From Mesorhizobium sp. L2C084A000 (lineage in GTDB: Bacteria > Pseudomonadota > Alphaproteobacteria > Rhizobiales > Rhizobiaceae): a DNA stretch of 64,000 nucleotides. Numbering within the stretch: the first letter of the stretch is position 1; each line of letters starts with the position of its first letter. Of this stretch, positions 1 to 8,433 are shown piece by piece. The notes under the pieces are model-generated. The model did no database searches. It saw only the letters and a list, made by a program, of their open reading frames with translations, and was not told where the DNA came from. The stretch lies in NCBI RefSeq assembly GCF_000502875.1, contig NZ_AYWX01000009.1, positions 312,558-376,557 of the forward strand, read 5' to 3'. A program made the position numbers and the translations under genes.

Positions 1-702
1 TGCCGGACGCAGCGATACAGGCAGAGCCGGAGCGCCTCGCTCGAAGGCGGAAAGATGTTCCCGTGCCAGCGCCATCATCGCCGCCACCGCGCGTTTGGCG
101 CCGGGTCCGCCATCACCGGCAACGAACTCCTGCGGCGAAGAGCCGGCCGCTGCAAGGATATCGGCCGGGACAAAACACTGTCCGCGCCGGCGATGCAGCG
201 GCAACAGCAGCAGCAGGCCGGTCATCGCCTGCGCACAGCCTGCCCTGCCCGCCAGATCGGCAAAGCGCGGCGCCTCGACAGGATCGAGCACCATCGCCGC
301 AAGCTGGATGAGTGCTGCGGCCGTCTCGCCGCAATAGCCTTCCAGATCGATGCGCGACGGCATCGGGTCGTCGTAGAGGTCGAAGATGCGCGCATCGAGC
401 ATGTTCTCGAAGGCCGGCTCCGGGAGGCCGAACGTCGCTATCGTGGCGTTCAAGGCTTCGGCAGTGGGATGGCCGGCGCCGGCCTCGCCGCCGGCGGCAA
501 TGACATCGCGCCACCATTGCAGCCTCACCTCGCCCGGCAACGCTTCATGGATGCGATCGCGGATGCCTGCGATCTCGGCATTGAAGGCGTAGAGCGAAAA
601 CAGCGCGTCGCGCTTGTCGTCGGGCGCGTAGAGCGCGGTCAGATAGCGATCATGGTCGGCGACGCGCACCGCGTCCATGACGATTTCAGCGCTTCGAGAC
701 AT
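1..702 (-). CDS. Squalene/phytoene synthase family protein (3' end outside window)
   Basis: The first 234 codons are visible and the frame is open to the window edge. The start ATG at 700-702 follows the stop of the upstream Mth938-like gene after one base, so the two are probably co-translated. The N-terminal segment LYAPDDKRDALFSLYAFNAE and the following LQWWRDVI are typical of the squalene/phytoene synthase fold in its alphaproteobacterial and mitochondrial NDUFAF6-like branch. In that branch the role appears to be respiratory complex I assembly, not terpenoid synthesis. The aspartate-rich prenyl-diphosphate motifs are not clear in the visible part, which favours the NDUFAF6-like reading. 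The companion upstream gene belongs to the NDUFAF3-like family, which supports a joint complex I role. The family is fairly sure; the function is inferred. Confidence 0.8.
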   Translation of the reverse strand, partial: MSRSAEIVMDAVRVADHDRYLTALYAPDDKRDALFSLYAFNAEIAGIRDRIHEALPGEVRLQWWRDVIAAGGEAGAGHPTAEALNATIATFGLPEPAFENMLDARIFDLYDDPMPSRIDLEGYCGETAAALIQLAAMVLDPVEAPRFADLAGRAGCAQAMTGLLLLLPLHRRRGQCFVPADILAAAGSSPQEFVAGDGGPGAKRAVAAMMALAREHLSAFERGAPALPVSLRPA

Positions 703-703
703 G

Positions 704-1096
704 TCAATCGACGGCAATGAGCGCCGCGGCCACCGCGCGCTCTTCCGCCAGAAGGACATTGTAGGTCCGCACCGCGGCCCCCGTCGACATCGGGTCGGAT
801 GCAATGCCGGCGGCCTTCAGCGCGGCCCGCAATGCGGCGGGCAATGGCCTGAGATCCCTGCCCATGCCGACCAGCAGGATTTCGACCTTGTCGGCCTCAG
901 CCAGCAGCCTGTCGAAATCCGCCACCGTCAGCGCCAGGGGATCAGCCGGTTCCCAGCCATGGATGCCGGATGGCAGGCACATGAGCGAACCGCGATGCGA
1001 CATGTCGGCAAAGCGGAACCCGCCATTGCCATAGGCTTCGATCGGCGCGCGGCCCGGAAAATGCGCCTCGCGGATGACGATGCCTTTGCTGGTCAC
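704..1096 (-). CDS. Mth938-like (DUF498/NDUFAF3-like) protein
   Basis: This encodes 130 residues with the Mth938 fold core: the segment GYGNGGFRF-like AYGNGGFRFADMSHRGS near residue 20 and VEILLVGMGRDLRPLP near residue 73. Mitochondrial homologues (NDUFAF3) assist complex I assembly; bacterial homologues are uncharacterised. I chose the GTG at 1096 because it is preceded by a GAAGGGG ribosome-binding site. The open frame continues upstream into the end of secDF, so a start as far as 1147 is formally possible. The gene sits between secDF and the squalene-synthase-like gene, with a one-base gap to the latter, and the order is common in Rhizobiales. Confidence 0.82.
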   Translation of the reverse strand: MTSKGIVIREAHFPGRAPIEAYGNGGFRFADMSHRGSLMCLPSGIHGWEPADPLALTVADFDRLLAEADKVEILLVGMGRDLRPLPAALRAALKAAGIASDPMSTGAAVRTYNVLLAEERAVAAALIAVD

Positions 1097-1121
1097 CGTT
1101 GTACCCCTTCGGGGCGGCGCG

Positions 1122-3671
1122 TCAGGTCGCGACCGCCTTGCCGCCATTGACCGGCTTCTCCTCGTCGGCCGTAGCCTGCGGCCGCAGCTTGAATAGGATC
1201 AGCAGCGGTGCGGCGATGAAGATCGAGGAATAGGTGCCGAAGACGACGCCGAACAGCATGGCCATGGTGAACGAGCGGATCACCTCGCCGCCGAACAGCA
1301 CCAGCGCCAGCAGCGCCAGGATCGTCGTCACCGATGTCAGTGTCGTCCTCGACAGAGTCTCGTTGATGGCGTTGTTCAACAGTTGCGGCAGCGGCATCCG
1401 CTTGTATTTTCGCAGATCCTCGCGAACACGGTCATAGACCACGATCGTGTCATTCAGCGAATAGCCGATGATGGTCAGGATCGCCGCCAGTGACGACTGG
1501 TTGAACTCCAGCCCGGTGATGACGAAGAAGCCAAGTGTCATGACCACATCGTGCACCGTCGCCACGATGGCGCCGACCGCGAACTGCCATTCGAAGCGGA
1601 ACCAGACATAGGCCAGGATGCCGAGCAGCGCGATCAGCATGGCGATGGTGCCTTGCTTGGCGAGTTCTCCGGAGACTGTCGGTCCCACCACTTCCACGCG
1701 GCGGAAGTCATAATTGTCCTGCAGTTCGCCGCGCACCTTGTCGATGACGGTCTGCTCGGCATTCTCGCCGCCATCCTGCGTGCCGACGCGGATCAACACG
1801 TCGTTGGGCGTACCGAACTGCTGAACCTGGACTTCGCCGATGTTGAGCTCGGTCAGGCGCGAGCGGAGGTCGGCGAGGTCGGCATTGCCGCTCTTGGCCT
1901 GTACCTCGATCAGCGAACCGCCCTTGAAATCGATGCCGTAATTGATGCCGACGGTCATGAACATCACCACCGAGAGGATCGACAGTGCGCTTGACAGCGT
2001 GAACGTCCAGCGACGGATGCCCATGAACGGAATTTTCGTGCCGGGCGGAACGAAGGTCACCGGCGCGCGCGGCAGTTCCTTCGGGCGAGCCCGGCGCAGC
2101 CAGATCGAGACCAGCAGCCGGGTGAAGGTGAAAGCGGTGAACACGGTCGTCAGGATGCCGATGGCATAAGTGATGGCAAAGCCCTTCACCGGCCCGGTAC
2201 CGAGATAGAACAGCACCACGGTGGCGATCAGCGAAGTGATGTTGGAATCGACGATGGTCGCCAGCGCCTTGGTGAAACCGGTATCGATCGCCTGGATCAC
2301 GGAGCGGCCGGCGCGTCGCTCCTCGCGGATTCGTTCGTAGATCAGCACGTTGGAATCGACCGCCATGCCGATGGTCAGCACGATACCGGCGATACCAGGC
2401 AAGGTCAGCGTCGCGCCAAGCAACGAGAGCACGCCGACGATCATCGCCACGTGCACCGCCAGCGCGATGTTGGCCAGGAAGCCGAGGAAGCCGTAGGCGA
2501 CGAACATGAAGGCGACGACGAGGATAGAACCGATGATGCCGGCGACCTTGCCGGCATGGATCGAATCCTGGCCAAGGCCCGGACCCACCGTGCGTTCTTC
2601 GATGACCGTAAGCGTTGCGGGCAACGCACCGGCGCGCAGCAGCACCGCAAGGTCGTTGGCGCTCTGGGCGGTGAAGTTGCCGGATATCTGGCCGGTGCCG
2701 CCGAGGATCGGCTCGCGGATCTGCGGCGCCGAAATCACCTGGTTGTCGAGGATGATGGCGAACAGCTTGCCGACATTCTGCGCAGTGGCCTGGCCGAAGC
2801 GCGCCGCCCCTTTCGAATCAAAGCGGAACGACACCACCGGCTCGTTGTTCTGCGAATTGTATGTCGCCTGTGCGTCAACGAGGTTTTCGCCCGAGACGAT
2901 GACGCGATTTTCGATCAGATACGGAACCGGCGGATCGTCCTGCGAGTACAGCACCGACGAGCCGGCTGGCGGACGGCCGTTGAGGGCATCCTGCACCGGC
3001 ATCGACTGGTCGACCATCTGGAAGGTCAGCTTGGCGGTCTGGCCGAGGATTTCCTTCAGCCTTTGCGGGTCCTGAAGACCCGGCACCTGGACAAGGATAC
3101 GGTCGTCGCCCTGTCGCTGCACGATAGGTTCGGTCGTGCCGAGTTCGTTGACGCGGCGCTCGACCACCTCGATCGACTGCGTCAGCGCCGTCGATGTGCG
3201 ATATTTGATGCCGGCGTCGGTGACGTTGAACTTGAGCAGGCCGGGCTCGGAATCATCGAGCGTCATTTCCTGGATGGAGCCGCCGGTGAACAGGCCGGCA
3301 GCGACCGGATCGGTCAGCGTCTTCAGCGCCGTCTTGGCGGCATCGATCTGGGCGGGATCGGTGATACGGACCTGCAAGACACGTCCGGTGCCGGCGAGGC
3401 CGGTGTAGCCGATCTTGGCGTCACGCAGCAGCGTGCGGATTTCGTCGCGCGTCGTCTCCAACCGGTCCTTGATCAGATCGTTCTGATTCATCTCCAGCAG
3501 GATGTGCGAGCCGCCCTGCAGATCGAGGCCGAGCGTCATCTGCCGCTTCGGCACCCAGTCGGGAAGCTTGGCCAAAGTGCTTGCGGGGATGAGATTGGGC
3601 GCGGCGAGGATCACCGTGATGGCCACGGCCACCCAGATCAGGATCATCTTGAAGCGCGAAAAATACAGCAT
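1122..3671 (-). CDS. secDF: Protein translocase subunit SecDF (SecD-SecF fusion)
   Basis: This 849-residue RND-type protein uses the proton-motive force to pull preproteins out of the SecYEG channel on the periplasmic side. Residues 8-26 form TM1. GLDLQGG at about 48-54 marks the SecD start, followed by the P1 periplasmic domain to about residue 350 (for example PVPYLIENRVIVSGENLVDA and REPILGGTGQISGNFT) and five more membrane segments with VLTIGMAVDSNVLIYERIREE. The SecF half begins near residue 550 with NYGIDFKGG and contains GYSLNDTIVVYDRVRED. The fusion of secD and secF in one frame is known in several bacteria. The gene is downstream of yajC, but an additional truncated secD copy lies between them. 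Confidence 0.97.
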   Translation of the reverse strand: MLYFSRFKMILIWVAVAITVILAAPNLIPASTLAKLPDWVPKRQMTLGLDLQGGSHILLEMNQNDLIKDRLETTRDEIRTLLRDAKIGYTGLAGTGRVLQVRITDPAQIDAAKTALKTLTDPVAAGLFTGGSIQEMTLDDSEPGLLKFNVTDAGIKYRTSTALTQSIEVVERRVNELGTTEPIVQRQGDDRILVQVPGLQDPQRLKEILGQTAKLTFQMVDQSMPVQDALNGRPPAGSSVLYSQDDPPVPYLIENRVIVSGENLVDAQATYNSQNNEPVVSFRFDSKGAARFGQATAQNVGKLFAIILDNQVISAPQIREPILGGTGQISGNFTAQSANDLAVLLRAGALPATLTVIEERTVGPGLGQDSIHAGKVAGIIGSILVVAFMFVAYGFLGFLANIALAVHVAMIVGVLSLLGATLTLPGIAGIVLTIGMAVDSNVLIYERIREERRAGRSVIQAIDTGFTKALATIVDSNITSLIATVVLFYLGTGPVKGFAITYAIGILTTVFTAFTFTRLLVSIWLRRARPKELPRAPVTFVPPGTKIPFMGIRRWTFTLSSALSILSVVMFMTVGINYGIDFKGGSLIEVQAKSGNADLADLRSRLTELNIGEVQVQQFGTPNDVLIRVGTQDGGENAEQTVIDKVRGELQDNYDFRRVEVVGPTVSGELAKQGTIAMLIALLGILAYVWFRFEWQFAVGAIVATVHDVVMTLGFFVITGLEFNQSSLAAILTIIGYSLNDTIVVYDRVREDLRKYKRMPLPQLLNNAINETLSRTTLTSVTTILALLALVLFGGEVIRSFTMAMLFGVVFGTYSSIFIAAPLLILFKLRPQATADEEKPVNGGKAVAT

Positions 3672-3722
3672 ATGGCGTCGTCCGTCAGAGCGTGTCCGCG
3701 GATCGCTCCGCCTAAAATTCGG

Positions 3723-3808
3723 TTATTTCTTGGCATTCTGGTTCGCCACCGGCTCACCATTCATCCGCGCATCTGTGGTTGTCGAGCACAAGGCGGTCAC
3801 TTTGGTGC
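3723..3808 (-). pseudogene. Remnant of a duplicated yajC 3' end
   Basis: Read on the minus strand, this stretch gives about 27 codons ending in GEPVANQNAKK and TAA. The real yajC also ends in GEPVANQNAKK, and the preceding TKVTALCSTT corresponds to its MKVTALRSTI. One codon is missing relative to yajC, and no start or upstream part of yajC is present. The remnant lies directly between the truncated secD copy and the intact secDF. It shows that the extra secD arose by tandem duplication of a unit that began inside yajC. Confidence 0.85.
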
Positions 3809-4921
3809 TGCCATCGGACTTTCTTCAACTATTGTCAATCGTGCGGGTAAGCGGCCATTGCGTAATAGCACGGCGAGATCGTTAGCGTCCTCGACAGTGA
3901 AATTGCCCGATATCTGGCCGATGCCGTCAAGGATGGGCTCGCGGATTACCGGTACTGAAACCACCCGACCGTCCAGCACGACTGCAAACGAACTGCCGAC
4001 ATTCTGCGAGGTCTCCCGGCTTAGCCGTGCGGTTCCTTTTGAATCGACCCGAAACAGGACAATCGGCTTGTTACTTTGCGGGCTGTAGGCCGGCTTCGCA
4101 TTGATCAGGTTGTCATCCGAAACGATGACACGGTTCTCGATCAGGTAGGGGACCGGCGGATCGTCGTGTGAATAAAGCATGCTGGACGAATTGGGCAGCG
4201 GCCCATTAAGCGCGTCTTTCACCGGCATCGATCCATCAATCATCTGGACAGTCAGCTTGGCGGCACGAACAAGGATATTACTTAGCCTATGCGAATCCTT
4301 GAGGCCCGACACTTGGACCATAATCCGATCATCGCCTTGCTGCCGCACGATCGGCTCCGAAATGCCCGATTCAACCCTCCTGAAGTCATGGATGCGATGC
4401 TTGATGACCTCCACTGACTGCTTCAAAGCCGCGGACGTTAGGTATTTGATGCCGGCGCCCGTGATGACGAATTTGAGCAAGACTGGTCCGGACTCATCCA
4501 GCACCAGCTCCTGGACTGCGTCATCATCGGCAGACGGATCGGTCAGTGTCTTTAGCGTTACTTTGGCCAAAACAAGCTGAGCGGCATCCGAAATGTGTAC
4601 CTGAACCGCGCGACCCGATACAGCCAGACCGGTATAGCCGATGTGAGCGGAACGCAGCAGTGAGCGGATTTCGTCTTGGGTCGTCTCCAGCCTGCCTTTG
4701 ATCAATTCGTCCAGATCCAGGCCGAATACGAAGCGCGAAATGCCCTTTTGATCGAGGCCAATCGCCGTCTGGATTTTTGGTGCCCAATAAGGCTGCTTCG
4801 CGAGCGGACTTGCCGCGAAAAGGATGGACACATCAAGCACTGCTGTAATGACCGCAGCCACACAGATCAGAACTATCCTGAAGCGCGAAGAAGGCGGCAA
4901 ATGGCGTCCTCCGTCAGGCAT
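3797..4921 (-). CDS. Truncated SecD paralogue (TM1 plus P1 periplasmic domain only)
   Basis: This frame of 374 codons is related along its whole length to the first ~355 residues of the adjacent SecDF. Shared blocks include RLETT-DEIR, IGYTGLA, DDPPVPYLIENRVIVS, IREPIL and GQISGNFT. It stops just before SecD TM2, so the product would be a periplasmic P1 domain anchored by one N-terminal helix. The GLDLQGG motif is degraded to GLDQKGI and seven residues are inserted near FRRVESG. The frame is open despite clear divergence. The last codons (MAAPK, stop) are yajC-derived DNA read in another frame. The start could be ATG 4921, or TTG 4900, which aligns with the secDF ATG and has a GGAGG site. No function is known; it could modulate SecDF or be a decaying duplicate. 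Confidence 0.8.
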   Translation of the reverse strand: MPDGGRHLPPSSRFRIVLICVAAVITAVLDVSILFAASPLAKQPYWAPKIQTAIGLDQKGISRFVFGLDLDELIKGRLETTQDEIRSLLRSAHIGYTGLAVSGRAVQVHISDAAQLVLAKVTLKTLTDPSADDDAVQELVLDESGPVLLKFVITGAGIKYLTSAALKQSVEVIKHRIHDFRRVESGISEPIVRQQGDDRIMVQVSGLKDSHRLSNILVRAAKLTVQMIDGSMPVKDALNGPLPNSSSMLYSHDDPPVPYLIENRVIVSDDNLINAKPAYSPQSNKPIVLFRVDSKGTARLSRETSQNVGSSFAVVLDGRVVSVPVIREPILDGIGQISGNFTVEDANDLAVLLRNGRLPARLTIVEESPMAAPK

Positions 4922-4950
4922 GCTGGCGGATCCCTCCGCCGACAATTCGG

Positions 4951-5289
4951 TTATTTCTTGGCGTTCTGGTTGGCGACCGGCTCGCCCTTGACGCGCACAT
5001 CGGCGATCGTGGAACGCAGCGCCGTCACCTTCATGCCACCGCCGAGGTCGATCTCGAGCTCGTTGTCGTCGATCACCTTGGTCACCTTGCCGACGAAGCC
5101 GCCGCCGGTGACGACCGTGTCGCCGCGACGGACCGCGGCCAGCATCTCGCCGCGCTTCTTCAGCTGCGTGCGCTGCGGCCTGATGATCAGAAAATACATG
5201 ATCACGAAAATCAGGACAAACGGCAAAATGCTGATGAACATGTCTGGAGAAGCGCCGACGCCTTGGGCGTATGCCGGTGTCACGAACAT
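4951..5289 (-). CDS. yajC: Preprotein translocase subunit YajC
   Basis: The product is 112 residues and associates with SecDF in the Sec holotranslocon. A single transmembrane segment (ILPFVLIFVIMYFLIIRPQR, about residues 18-37) is followed by the cytoplasmic YajC domain with GDTVVTGGGFVGKV and a C-terminus in NQNAKK. I chose ATG 5289 because AGGAG precedes it at the right spacing; an in-frame extension to 5394 lacks such a site. The gene heads a minus-strand set with the truncated secD and secDF. Its 3' end has been copied to 3723-3808. Confidence 0.95.
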   Translation of the reverse strand: MFVTPAYAQGVGASPDMFISILPFVLIFVIMYFLIIRPQRTQLKKRGEMLAAVRRGDTVVTGGGFVGKVTKVIDDNELEIDLGGGMKVTALRSTIADVRVKGEPVANQNAKK

Positions 5290-5564
5290 CGAGGTACTCC
5301 TGAATTTTGAAAACAGCCGCCAATCTGGCGGCCCCTTGAAATTTGGCCGGAATATAGTCGGTAAAGTTGTCAATGCAACTGCGCGGCCGCCCAAATCGGC
5401 TGCTTTTCCGGCCTGTTGAGCCGTGTTAGAGCAGGATCGCGAAAAGCGCGAGCCAGTTTTTGGAAAAGATCACGCTCGAACAAAAGGTTGCAGCCGGTTT
5501 TGTATCAGACGGAATCGGCCAGCTTCACGCCCCCACACGTCAAAACGCGAAACAAAAGACAGCC
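5290..5564. promoter_or_regulatory. Divergent intergenic region of yajC and the AAA ATPase
   Basis: These 275 bp separate yajC (minus) and the ATPase (plus), so both promoters should lie here. The middle is occupied by a palindromic repeat at 5429-5477. No further site could be assigned with certainty. Confidence 0.5.
5429..5477. repeat. Intergenic palindromic repeat, copy 1 (family A)
   Basis: The arms GAGCAGGATC (5429-5438) and GATCACGCTC (5468-5477) are imperfect inverted repeats enclosing a GCGAAAAGCGCG-type inner hairpin and GGAAAA. The element at 43565-43611 has the same architecture (GAGCATGATC, CCGAAA, TTTCGG, GATCATGCTC). I recognise this as a repeat scattered through Mesorhizobium genomes. 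The copy number in this genome cannot be judged from one window. Confidence 0.6.
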
Positions 5565-6440
5565 ATGACCGACAGCAGCATTGAAGCCCTGAACCAGAAA
5601 CTCGACCGGCTGATCGAGGCGGTGAGCCGTCTTGCCCCGCCGCCGGTACCCCAAACCGACATCGGCGCGGCCGATTGCTTCGTCTGGCAGGCCGATCCGG
5701 GCTATCTGGAACCGGTGCGCAGGGTTAACCGCGTCGACATCGGCCTGATCCGTGGCGTCGACCGCGTCCGCGACATCCTTGTCGACAACACCGAACGCTT
5801 CGCTGGCGGCTATCCGGCCAACAACGTATTGTTGTGGGGCGCGCGCGGCATGGGCAAATCGTCGCTGGTCAAGGCCGTGCATGCCCAGATCAACGCCAGG
5901 ACCAAGTCCGACCTGCCGTTGAAGCTGATCGAAATCCACCGCGAGGACATCGACACGCTGCCGAAGCTGATGGGATTGCTCAAGGCGGCGCCCTTCCGCT
6001 TCATCCTGTTTTGCGACGACCTCTCCTTCGACCATGACGACACCTCCTACAAATCGCTCAAGGCAGCGCTCGAAGGCGGCGTCGAGGGCCGCCCCGCCAA
6101 TGTCATCTTCTATGCCACCTCGAACCGCCGGCATCTTTTGCCCCGCGACATGATCGACAACGAGCGCTCGACCGCCATCAACCCGTCCGAGGCGGTCGAG
6201 GAAAAAGTGTCGCTGTCCGACCGGTTCGGGCTGTGGCTCGGCTTCCACAAATGTTCGCAGGACGAGTATCTCGACATGATCGACGGCTATGTCAGGCACC
6301 ATGGCCTTGTCGTGGATCCCGAGCAACTGCGCGCCGAAGCACTGGAATGGGCGACCACCCGCGGCAGCCGCTCAGGTCGCGTCGCCTGGCAGTTCACCCA
6401 GGACCTGGCTGGCCGGCTCGGCAAGCCACTGAGGGACTGA
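5565..6440 (+). CDS. DUF815-type AAA ATP-binding protein
   Basis: This 291-residue P-loop ATPase has Walker A GARGMGKSS near residue 90 and Walker B FILFCDDLSFD near residue 145. It also has the sensor-like NVIFYATSNRRHLLPR and a C-terminal segment with SGRVAWQFTQDLAGR. The family (DUF815) is widespread and its substrate is unknown. I chose ATG 5565 because the upstream in-frame extension to 5460 lies in an intergenic repeat. In related genomes it lies next to yajC, as here, but divergently transcribed. Confidence 0.88.
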   Translation: MTDSSIEALNQKLDRLIEAVSRLAPPPVPQTDIGAADCFVWQADPGYLEPVRRVNRVDIGLIRGVDRVRDILVDNTERFAGGYPANNVLLWGARGMGKSSLVKAVHAQINARTKSDLPLKLIEIHREDIDTLPKLMGLLKAAPFRFILFCDDLSFDHDDTSYKSLKAALEGGVEGRPANVIFYATSNRRHLLPRDMIDNERSTAINPSEAVEEKVSLSDRFGLWLGFHKCSQDEYLDMIDGYVRHHGLVVDPEQLRAEALEWATTRGSRSGRVAWQFTQDLAGRLGKPLRD

Positions 6441-6444
6441 TACG

Positions 6445-6471
6445 TTGGGTGGCGTCGCCAACGCCATCCAA
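6445..6471. terminator. Terminator-like hairpin between convergent genes
   Basis: TTGGGTGGCGT and ACGCCATCCAA form an 11-bp stem with one G-T wobble and a five-base loop. It lies between the converging ATPase and AraC genes. There is no long T run, so termination strength is uncertain. Confidence 0.45.
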
Positions 6472-6479
6472 TGACAAGA

Positions 6480-7298
6480 TCATTTGGGCTGCGACCGCCG
6501 CAAGTCACGCGGCGTTTGGCCGATCTCACGACGCATCCAATGCGCCAGGTGTGACTGGTGCGCAAAGCCCGTCAATTCCGCAACCTCGCTTGTGCTGAGA
6601 TCCCCGCGCCGGAGCAGGACGCGTGCGCGTTCGACCCGGCGTCGCAACACGTACCGGTGCAGGGTGAAGCCTGTCGCCGCCTTGAACCAAGCCCGCAAGT
6701 GCGAGCTGCTCGCCCCGGCAACTCGGCTCAGTCGGAGGATCGAAAGGGGCTCGTGCAGGCCAGCCTCAATATGCTCCAACACACGCTTGAGCTGGGCATC
6801 TGACAACCGGTTTCTTCGGTCGACATCGAGATTGTCAAGACCGAGCAGCCTCACCGCAAGAGCTGCGCCAATGCTGTCGGCAAACAAAGGTCCACTCGGT
6901 GAGTTTGCGTTGACATCGCTCTCGAGTGCTCGGGCGAGATGTTGGATGCGCTGATCACGAAGCAGGTGACGTGTGTCGAGCGGCAATGCGCGCGCCTTGC
7001 CGCCAAGCTCAGCCGCCACCCTTTCCATCAGGGCTGGTTGTAACGCGATCTCGATCGTGTCGAACGGGGTTTCAGTCTCGAAACCGCCCTCTTGGCCAGC
7101 GGGCACCAGGTCAATATCGCCGGCGCGCCTCACGAAATATCGACCAACCTCATTGCAGTAGGAACGCGTCGCCGCGCTTGCATGCACCATGATGCGATGA
7201 TGGGCCGCTTTGGAGAGACGATGGACGCCCGCTTCAATATGCCAGAAGGCCATTGTGACGTCGGGCGGAAATCGAGCCGGAACAGACTGCGAATGCAT
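6480..7298 (-). CDS. AraC family transcriptional regulator
   Basis: The protein has 272 residues. The C-terminal ~100 residues form the two-helix-turn-helix AraC domain: LSILRLSRVAGASSSHLRAW, followed by VLLRRGDLSTSEVAELTGFA and HLAHWMRREIGQTPRDLRR. The N-terminal ~150 residues are a cupin-like sensory domain of the AraC_binding_2 type. It is divergent from the NAD(P)-binding protein gene at 7410, with 111 bp between them, so it probably controls that gene and itself. The effector is unknown. Confidence 0.88.
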   Translation of the reverse strand: MHSQSVPARFPPDVTMAFWHIEAGVHRLSKAAHHRIMVHASAATRSYCNEVGRYFVRRAGDIDLVPAGQEGGFETETPFDTIEIALQPALMERVAAELGGKARALPLDTRHLLRDQRIQHLARALESDVNANSPSGPLFADSIGAALAVRLLGLDNLDVDRRNRLSDAQLKRVLEHIEAGLHEPLSILRLSRVAGASSSHLRAWFKAATGFTLHRYVLRRRVERARVLLRRGDLSTSEVAELTGFAHQSHLAHWMRREIGQTPRDLRRSQPK

Positions 7299-7409
7299 GC
7301 TTTCTCACTTCATGGCAAAACCTGTCCAAGAATTGGCAATTTCCGCGCGATTTTCAATGCCGGGGACATGTACCTACGCCTCTCCATAGAGTTTGGACGA
7401 GAGGTTGCC

Positions 7410-8300
7410 ATGGGTTTTTATGTAGTTGTCGGAGCAGGCCCGGTCGGGCACGAGACCGCGCGCCTTCTGGGAGAAGAAGGACATGATGTCGTTCTCACGA
7501 GCCGGAGTGTCGGCTCAAACGGGTTGCGGAACGTCCGGGCGGTGCAGGCCGATGCCACCGATGGCGTTGAACTGGCGCGTATCTGCCGAAACGCCGACGC
7601 CGTTTTCATGTGTGCCATGGCCGCCTATCACCGGTGGCCGACCGACTTTTTCCCAATCATCGACGGCACCGTGCGGGCCGCGGAAGCGGTCGGCGCGAAG
7701 CTTGTGATACTCGGAAACCTCTATGGCTATGGCGAACATGCCGATAGTCCGCTTCACTCCGACCTGTCTCTGGATCCGACTTCGAAGAAAGGAACCGCCC
7801 GGACGATCATGTGGCAGCGCGCGGTCCGTGCGGACGTGCCGGCAGTCGAAGTGCGGTCCAGCGATTATCTTGGACATGGCGCGATCAGCTCTTTCTCACT
7901 GGTCGCGCTGCCCTCCATAATCGAGGGGAGGCCGACTGCTTTCATTGGAAACCTCGACGCGACTCATGCCTGGTCCTTCACGAAGGACGTGGCCAGGACA
8001 CTGGTCGCCGCTTCCCGCTACACGGGCGAATGGGGACGAGCATTCCATGTTCCATCGCAACACGCCTCACCCCGGGAACTCATCCTAACGACGGCGGCAA
8101 TGCTTCACCGTGAAATTCCAGAGACACGTTCCTATTCCATCCCCGAAATGGAGGCATCGGGCATGCATGAGCTCATCGAAATGAGCTACCTCTTCGACAA
8201 TCCCTTGCTGGTCGATTCCTCCGACGCGGAGACGCTTCTCGGCATCAAGGCCAGCAGCCTTGGCGTCATGATCGCCGACACCCTGCGTGATCATCTTTGA
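7410..8300 (+). CDS. NAD(P)-binding Rossmann-fold (epimerase/reductase-like) protein
   Basis: The 296-residue protein begins with the dinucleotide-binding segment VVVGAGPVGHETARLLGEEG. It continues with VVLTSRS, the NmrA/extended-SDR-like AVFMCAMAAYHRWP and GNLYGYGEH. The typical SDR catalytic YxxxK is not obvious, so it may bind NAD(P) without classic dehydrogenase chemistry. I chose ATG 7410 because GAGAGG precedes it and the Rossmann motif starts immediately. The open frame extends upstream to 7092, through the regulator on the other strand. Its substrate is unknown; control by the divergent AraC protein is likely. Confidence 0.82.
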   Translation: MGFYVVVGAGPVGHETARLLGEEGHDVVLTSRSVGSNGLRNVRAVQADATDGVELARICRNADAVFMCAMAAYHRWPTDFFPIIDGTVRAAEAVGAKLVILGNLYGYGEHADSPLHSDLSLDPTSKKGTARTIMWQRAVRADVPAVEVRSSDYLGHGAISSFSLVALPSIIEGRPTAFIGNLDATHAWSFTKDVARTLVAASRYTGEWGRAFHVPSQHASPRELILTTAAMLHREIPETRSYSIPEMEASGMHELIEMSYLFDNPLLVDSSDAETLLGIKASSLGVMIADTLRDHL

Positions 8301-8336
8301 AGCTTGAAGACTGGCGCGTCGCGTTGAAGCTGAAAA

Positions 8337-8360
8337 AGCCCGCTCCTTTCGGAACGGGCT
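8337..8360 (-). terminator. Rho-independent terminator of the LysM/LytM gene
   Basis: On the minus strand AGCCCGTTCC, a GAAA loop and GGAGCGGGCT form a ten-pair stem followed by TTTTT. It lies about 75 bp downstream of the stop at 8434. Confidence 0.7.
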
Positions 8361-8366
8361 GAGCCG

Positions 8367-8396
8367 GCGGGCCGGACTGGAGGTCAGACGGCCCGC
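8367..8396 (+). terminator. Possible terminator of the 7410-8300 gene
   Basis: GCGGGCC and GGCCCGC form a perfect seven-pair stem around a 16-base loop. A TTTTTTT run follows eight bases later on the plus strand. The large loop and offset T run make it a weaker case than the neighbouring minus-strand hairpin. Confidence 0.4.
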
Positions 8397-8433
8397 AAAA
8401 TTGCTTTTTTTCTTCTATTCGAGATAGCCTCGA

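Noticed and set aside
2451..4088. A 545-codon open frame on the plus strand
   Set aside because: It is antisense to secDF and its duplicate, has no recognisable domain, and arises from high GC at third positions.
5460..5564. N-terminal extension of the AAA ATPase
   Set aside because: The extension lies in an intergenic palindromic repeat and the conserved protein starts at 5565.
7092..7409. N-terminal extension of the NAD(P)-binding protein
   Set aside because: It overlaps the divergent AraC gene and its promoter, while the Rossmann motif and a ribosome-binding site mark 7410 as the start.
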